Below are positions 60,627 to 64,000 of a stretch of 64,000 nucleotides of DNA, one piece after another (position 1 is the stretch's first letter; every line of letters starts with the position of its first letter). Position numbers and translations under genes: made by a program. Under the pieces are notes generated by a model that did not search any database, had not been told where the DNA came from, and saw only the letters and a list, made by a program, of their open reading frames with translations. The DNA comes from Streptomyces cyaneofuscatus (lineage in GTDB: Bacteria > Actinomycetota > Actinomycetes > Streptomycetales > Streptomycetaceae), in NCBI RefSeq assembly GCF_000718135.1, contig NZ_JOEM01000005.1, forward strand, positions 124,001-188,000, in the 5' to 3' direction.

Positions 60627-61594
60627 AGTTGCTTCTTCTCCGAATCCCTGGCCGGGTCGGTCTGCTCGATACCTGCCGGCATGTAGCCCGTCTGACCCTT
60701 CTCGGCCAGCTCCTTGAGGTGCTGCTGGTACCGCTCCGGGGAGACGACCTTGACGTTGAAGAGCATCCGGGAGTGGTCGACGCCGCACAGCTCGGCGCAC
60801 TTGCCCATGAAGGTGCCCTCCCGGTTGGGAGTCACCTCGAAGACGTTGGTGTGGCCCGGGATGACGTCCTGCTTCATGAGGAACGGCACCACCCAGAAGG
60901 AGTGGATGACGTCACGCGAAGTGAGGACGAAGCGGACCTTCTCCCCCTTCGGCAGCCACAGGGTCGGGCCCGGGTTGCCGTTCTGGGGGTTGCGCGTCCC
61001 GGGGATGCCCGCGTCGTAGACGCCGGTGGCGTCCTTCGGGAAGTCATCCTGGAACTTCTTGGGGATGGCGTCGAGCTCCTTGGGGATCTCGTTGCCCGCC
61101 GGGGCGGGCTGGCCTTCCACCTTCTCGATGTAGTTGAAGCCCCAGCTCCACTGGTAGCCGACCACGTTGACGGTGTGGGCGGGCTTGTCGGAGAGCTCGA
61201 GGAGCTTCGACTCATCACGCGCGGTGAAGTAGAAGAGCACCGAGACGATGATGAGGGGGACCACTGTGTACAACGCCTCGATGGGCATGTTGTACCTGGT
61301 CTGCGGAGGTACCTCCACCTTGGTGCGGCTACGCCGGTGGAAGAAGACGCTCCAGAGGATCAGCCCCCAGACAAGGACACCCGTGACGAGCGCTGCCGCC
61401 CACGAGCCTTGCCAGAGGGAGAGGATCCGAGGGGCCTCTTCCGTCACCGGGGTGGGCATACCGAGGCGGGGAAAATCCTCCCAGTTGTATGAACAACCGG
61501 AGGCCGTCGCCAGGACCAGGCCCGCAGTCAGCACCTGCGGCAGCTTCCGCCGCATCGGGCGCCGCGACGAGCGGTCGGAGCCGTTGGGACTCAC
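60623..61594 (-). CDS. ctaC: Cytochrome aa3 oxidase subunit II
   Basis: Encodes 323 residues from GTG 61594, six bases after GGGAAGG. A lipobox-like TASGCSYNW follows the signal region, then two membrane helices (about 60-85 and 105-125). The CuA site is complete: [19 protein letters not shown] with two Cys, His and Met, plus an upstream His in [10 protein letters not shown]. It takes electrons from QcrC. First gene of the ctaC-ctaD-ctaF operon. Confidence 0.96.
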   Translation of the reverse strand: MSPNGSDRSSRRPMRRKLPQVLTAGLVLATASGCSYNWEDFPRLGMPTPVTEEAPRILSLWQGSWAAALVTGVLVWGLILWSVFFHRRSRTKVEVPPQTRYNMPIEALYTVVPLIIVSVLFYFTARDESKLLELSDKPAHTVNVVGYQWSWGFNYIEKVEGQPAPAGNEIPKELDAIPKKFQDDFPKDATGVYDAGIPGTRNPQNGNPGPTLWLPKGEKVRFVLTSRDVIHSFWVVPFLMKQDVIPGHTNVFEVTPNREGTFMGKCAELCGVDHSRMLFNVKVVSPERYQQHLKELAEKGQTGYMPAGIEQTDPARDSEKKQL

Positions 61595-61865
61595 GTAGCG
61601 CCTTCCCGAGAGTCTCGCCCGCACGGTCGGCGCGCCCGTCTCTCTGGTCGGTCGCCGTCCCTGTCGCGGGCAGGGGTTTGGATGTTTATGCGGACCAAAC
61701 CCTACTGGACGCTATTTGGGGTCGCGCGGGGAGGGTGCCCAACGCGCCGCCCGACTCCCCGAAGGGGTGGAATCCGGGCCTCCGGCCGTCATCTGACACC
61801 CCTTAGGACGGGCGGCCGGGCAGGCGGGCGCCGAGGTGGGAGGCGGTGCGGGCTAGCGTGGCGGT
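61595..61865. promoter_or_regulatory. Divergent promoter region, cta operon and desulfurase fusion
   Basis: No gene is present. On the minus strand TAGGGT at 61699-61704 is a likely -10 box for ctaC, with about a 105-nt leader. A TAGCGT box at about 61853-61858 lies just upstream of the plus-strand GTG at 61866, fitting a leaderless start. Inverted repeats in the GC-rich part (CCGGGCCTCCGG at about 61767) are imperfect. No riboswitch was recognised. Confidence 0.45.
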
Positions 61866-63248
61866 GTGCCCTACTTCGACGCCGCCTCCGCCGCCCCCCT
61901 GCACCCCGTCGCACGCCAGGCGCTGCTTGCCGCGCTGGACGAGGGCTGGGCCGATCCCGCCCGCCTGTACCGGGAGGGGCGCCGCGCCCGGCTGCTGCTG
62001 GACGCCGCCCGGGAGGCCGCCGCGGACGCCGTCGGCTGCCGTCCGGACGAGCTGGTCTTCACCTCTTCGGGGACGACCGCGGTGCACGCGGGAATTGCCG
62101 GAGCTCTTTCGGGGCGTCGGCGTGTCGGCCGCCATCTGGCCCTCTCGGCCGTCGAGCACTCCTCCGTACTCCATACGGCGGCGGCGCACGAGGCGGCGGG
62201 CGGGACGGTGACGCAGGTGCCGGTGGGGCGGTCGGGGGCGGTGGACCCGGCGGCGTACGGCGGAGCGCTCCGGCCCGACACCGCACTGGCCTGCCTCCAG
62301 TCGGCCAACCACGAGGTGGGGACCGAGCAGCCGGTGGCGGAGGTGGCCGCGCTCTGCGCCGAGGCGGGGGTACCGCTGCTGGTGGACGCCGCCCAGTCGT
62401 TGGGGTGGGGGCCGGTGGCGGGTGGCTGGTCCCTGCTGACGGGGAGCGCGCACAAGTGGGGCGGGCCGGCCGGGGTGGGGCTGCTGGCGGTACGCAAGGG
62501 GGTGCGGTTCGCGCCGCAAGGCCCGGCCGGGGAGCGGGAGTCGGGCCGGGCGCCGGGGTTCGAGAACCTGCCGGCGATCGTGGCGGCGGCGGCCTCGCTG
62601 CGCGCGGTACGGGACGAGGCGGCGGCGGAGGCGGTGCGGCTGCGGGCGCTGGTGGACCGGATCCGGTCGGTGGTGGCCGAGCGGGTGGGCGATGTGAAGG
62701 TGGTGGGCGATCCGGAGCGGCGGCTGCCGCATCTGGTCACCTTCTCCTGTCTCTATGTCGACGGGGAGACCCTGCTGCACGAGCTGGACCGGCATGGTTT
62801 CTCCGTATCATCCGGTTCGTCCTGCACCAGCAGCACGCTGGAGCCGAGCCATGTGCTCAAGGCGATGGGCGTGCTGTCGGAGGGGAACGTCCGGGTGTCG
62901 CTGCCGGTGGGCACGGCGGAGGCGGATGTGGACCGGTTCCTGGAGGTGCTGCCCGGGGTCGTCGCGGAGGTACGGGAACGGCTCGGCGCGCCGGTCGCCT
63001 CGCCCCCGTCCCCCTCCCTCGCCGCGTCCCTGGTGGTCGACGCGCTCGGCCGGCGCTGCCCGATCCCGGTGATCGAGCTCGCAAAGGTGATCGGGGAGGT
63101 ACCGGTGGGCGCCACGGTGACGGTGCTCGCCGACGACGAGGCGGCGCGGCTGGACATCCCCGCCTGGTGCGAGATGCGGGAGCAGGAGTACGTGGGCGAG
63201 GAGCCGGCGGACCGGGGTTCGGCCTATGTGGTCCGCCGGCTCAGCTGA
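61866..63248 (+). CDS. Cysteine desulfurase fused to TusA-like domain
   Basis: Encodes 460 residues from GTG 61866. Residues 1 to about 375 are an IscS/NifS-type PLP enzyme: YFDAASAAPLHPVARQALLA, FTSSGTTAVHAGIAGAL, SANHEVGTEQPVAEVAAL and LLTGSAHKWGGPAGVGLLAV with the PLP Lys. The catalytic Cys lies in SSGSSCTSSTLEPSHVLKAM. Residues about 385-460 are a TusA-like sulfurtransferase domain with the hallmark DALGRRCPIPVIELAK (C-P-x-P). The fusion lets sulfur pass from enzyme to carrier within one chain. It probably feeds tRNA thiolation or cofactor synthesis. Converges with the PfkB gene, 3 bp apart. Confidence 0.9.
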   Translation: MPYFDAASAAPLHPVARQALLAALDEGWADPARLYREGRRARLLLDAAREAAADAVGCRPDELVFTSSGTTAVHAGIAGALSGRRRVGRHLALSAVEHSSVLHTAAAHEAAGGTVTQVPVGRSGAVDPAAYGGALRPDTALACLQSANHEVGTEQPVAEVAALCAEAGVPLLVDAAQSLGWGPVAGGWSLLTGSAHKWGGPAGVGLLAVRKGVRFAPQGPAGERESGRAPGFENLPAIVAAAASLRAVRDEAAAEAVRLRALVDRIRSVVAERVGDVKVVGDPERRLPHLVTFSCLYVDGETLLHELDRHGFSVSSGSSCTSSTLEPSHVLKAMGVLSEGNVRVSLPVGTAEADVDRFLEVLPGVVAEVRERLGAPVASPPSPSLAASLVVDALGRRCPIPVIELAKVIGEVPVGATVTVLADDEAARLDIPAWCEMREQEYVGEEPADRGSAYVVRRLS

Positions 63249-63251
63249 GGG

Positions 63252-64000
63252 CTAGGCCAGGTGCTGCTGGACCTCGGCGGCGGCCTCGTGGCCGTACGCC
63301 TTGGTGAAGCGGTCCATGAAGTGGGTGCGGCGCAGGGTGTACTCCTGGGTGCCGACCGTCTCGATGACCAGGGTGGCGAGCATGCAGCCGACCTGGGCGG
63401 CACGCTCCAGGCCGACGCCCCAGGCGAGACCGGAGAGGAACCCGGCCCGGAAGGCGTCGCCGACGCCGGTCGGGTCGGCCTTGGTCTCCTCCTCGGGGCA
63501 GCCGACCTCGATGACCGGCTCGCCGGCCTTCTCGATCCGGACACCGCGCGAGCCGAGCGTGGTGACGCGGTGGCCGACCTTGGAGAGGATCTCCTCGTCG
63601 CTCCAGCCGGTCTTGGACTCGATGAGCCCCTTCTCGTACTCGTTGGCGAAGAGGTAGGTGGCGCCGTCCAGCAGGATGCGGATCTCGTCACCGTTCATCC
63701 GGGCGATCTGCTGCGAGAAGTCCGCGGCGAACGGGATGTTCCGGGAGCGGCACTCCTCCGTGTGGCGGAGCATCGCCTCCGGGTCGTCCGCGCCGATCGA
63801 GACCAGGTCGAGGCCGCCCACCCGGTCCGCGACGCTCTTCAGCTCGATGAGGCGGGCCTCGCTCATCGCGCCCGTGTAGAAGGAGCCGATCTGGTTGTGG
63901 TCGGAGTCGGTGGTGCAGACGAAGCGGGCGGTGTGCAGGACCTCGGAGATCCGGACCGACCCGGTCTCGACGCCGTGCCGGTCGAGCCAGGCGCGGTACT
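63252..64000 (-). CDS. PfkB-family carbohydrate kinase (5' end beyond window)
   Basis: The window holds the 3' 249 codons; the start lies past the right edge. PfkB features: a substrate region VLHTARFVCTTDSDHNQIGS, DDPEAMLRHTEECRSR, IPFAADFSQQIARMNGDEI, LFANEYEKGLIESKTG, the ATP and anion-hole motif in DPTGVGDAFRAGFLSG (with catalytic Asp), and a C-terminal helical end. Adenosine or sugar kinase are both possible; the DSDHNQIGSFYTGAM motif recalls the adenosine kinase-like group, and by position this is SCO2158. ATG 63866 is internal and not the start. Confidence 0.9.
   Translation of the reverse strand, partial: YRAWLDRHGVETGSVRISEVLHTARFVCTTDSDHNQIGSFYTGAMSEARLIELKSVADRVGGLDLVSIGADDPEAMLRHTEECRSRNIPFAADFSQQIARMNGDEIRILLDGATYLFANEYEKGLIESKTGWSDEEILSKVGHRVTTLGSRGVRIEKAGEPVIEVGCPEEETKADPTGVGDAFRAGFLSGLAWGVGLERAAQVGCMLATLVIETVGTQEYTLRRTHFMDRFTKAYGHEAAAEVQQHLA

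Overview
The window is a high-GC chromosomal segment from a Streptomyces-type actinomycete. Very GC-rich third codon positions, frequent GTG/TTG starts and many ATGA/GTGA gene overlaps point that way. So does the gene order, which from memory follows the conserved Streptomyces chromosome core around the S. coelicolor SCO2103-SCO2158 region: metF, thiE, thiOSG, a PASTA kinase, bfr, aroH, trpE, glkA, two NlpC/P60 genes, trpD, qcrCAB and the cta genes. The assignment rests on recognition and was not computed.

Layout. (1) About 1-5.86 kb is an accessory island with visibly lower GC. It holds the 5' part of a TnsA-like endonuclease gene running off the left edge, a degraded IS5-type transposase, two tandem paralogous genes and a third unrelated gene that all carry an R-x4-H motif of the HEPN type, a second IS5-type remnant in the opposite orientation, and on the minus strand a two-gene CBASS-like operon (SLATT membrane effector followed by a SMODS/CD-NTase nucleotidyltransferase). 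(2) 5.86-9.4 kb is a TetR-regulated ABC/YhgE exporter operon behind a perfect palindrome. (3) 9.7-23.8 kb holds membrane proteins, oxidoreductases, metF, thiE, a TPP riboswitch with thiOSG, a four-PASTA kinase, endonuclease IV, a sulfite-oxidase-like enzyme, bacterioferritin and its ferredoxin with an iron box. (4) 24-31.4 kb holds class II DAHP synthase, a trp leader peptide with attenuator, a fused anthranilate synthase, a D-2-hydroxyacid dehydrogenase and a two-component system resembling MacRS. (5) 30.6-46.8 kb holds lipid and envelope genes (acyltransferase, acyl-CoA ligase, glycosyltransferases, two NlpC/P60 hydrolases behind a probable c-di-AMP riboswitch), glucokinase, an ArsA-like ATPase and a metallopeptidase. 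(6) 46.8-52.6 kb holds an NYN protein, rhomboid protease, Lrp-type protein, a SAM-IV riboswitch with a class V aminotransferase, and trpD. (7) 52.7-61.6 kb is the respiratory block: qcrCAB, ctaE, ctaF, ctaD and ctaC, with an L,D-transpeptidase and a receiver-like gene between its two parts. (8) The right edge has a cysteine desulfurase-TusA fusion and a truncated PfkB kinase.

Most notable observations. ctaD encodes only about 432 residues and lacks, in frame, roughly 145 residues that include the first transmembrane helices and the helix II heme a ligand, while genes around it look intact. The CBASS pair sits beside three HEPN-motif genes and mobile-element remnants, which reads as a defence island. 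Regulatory RNAs are plentiful: TPP, SAM-IV, a trp attenuator and probably c-di-AMP. Short tandem duplications recur at gene ends: 23-bp duplications across two stop codons, 20-bp repeats at a start codon, and 15-bp repeats after bfr.
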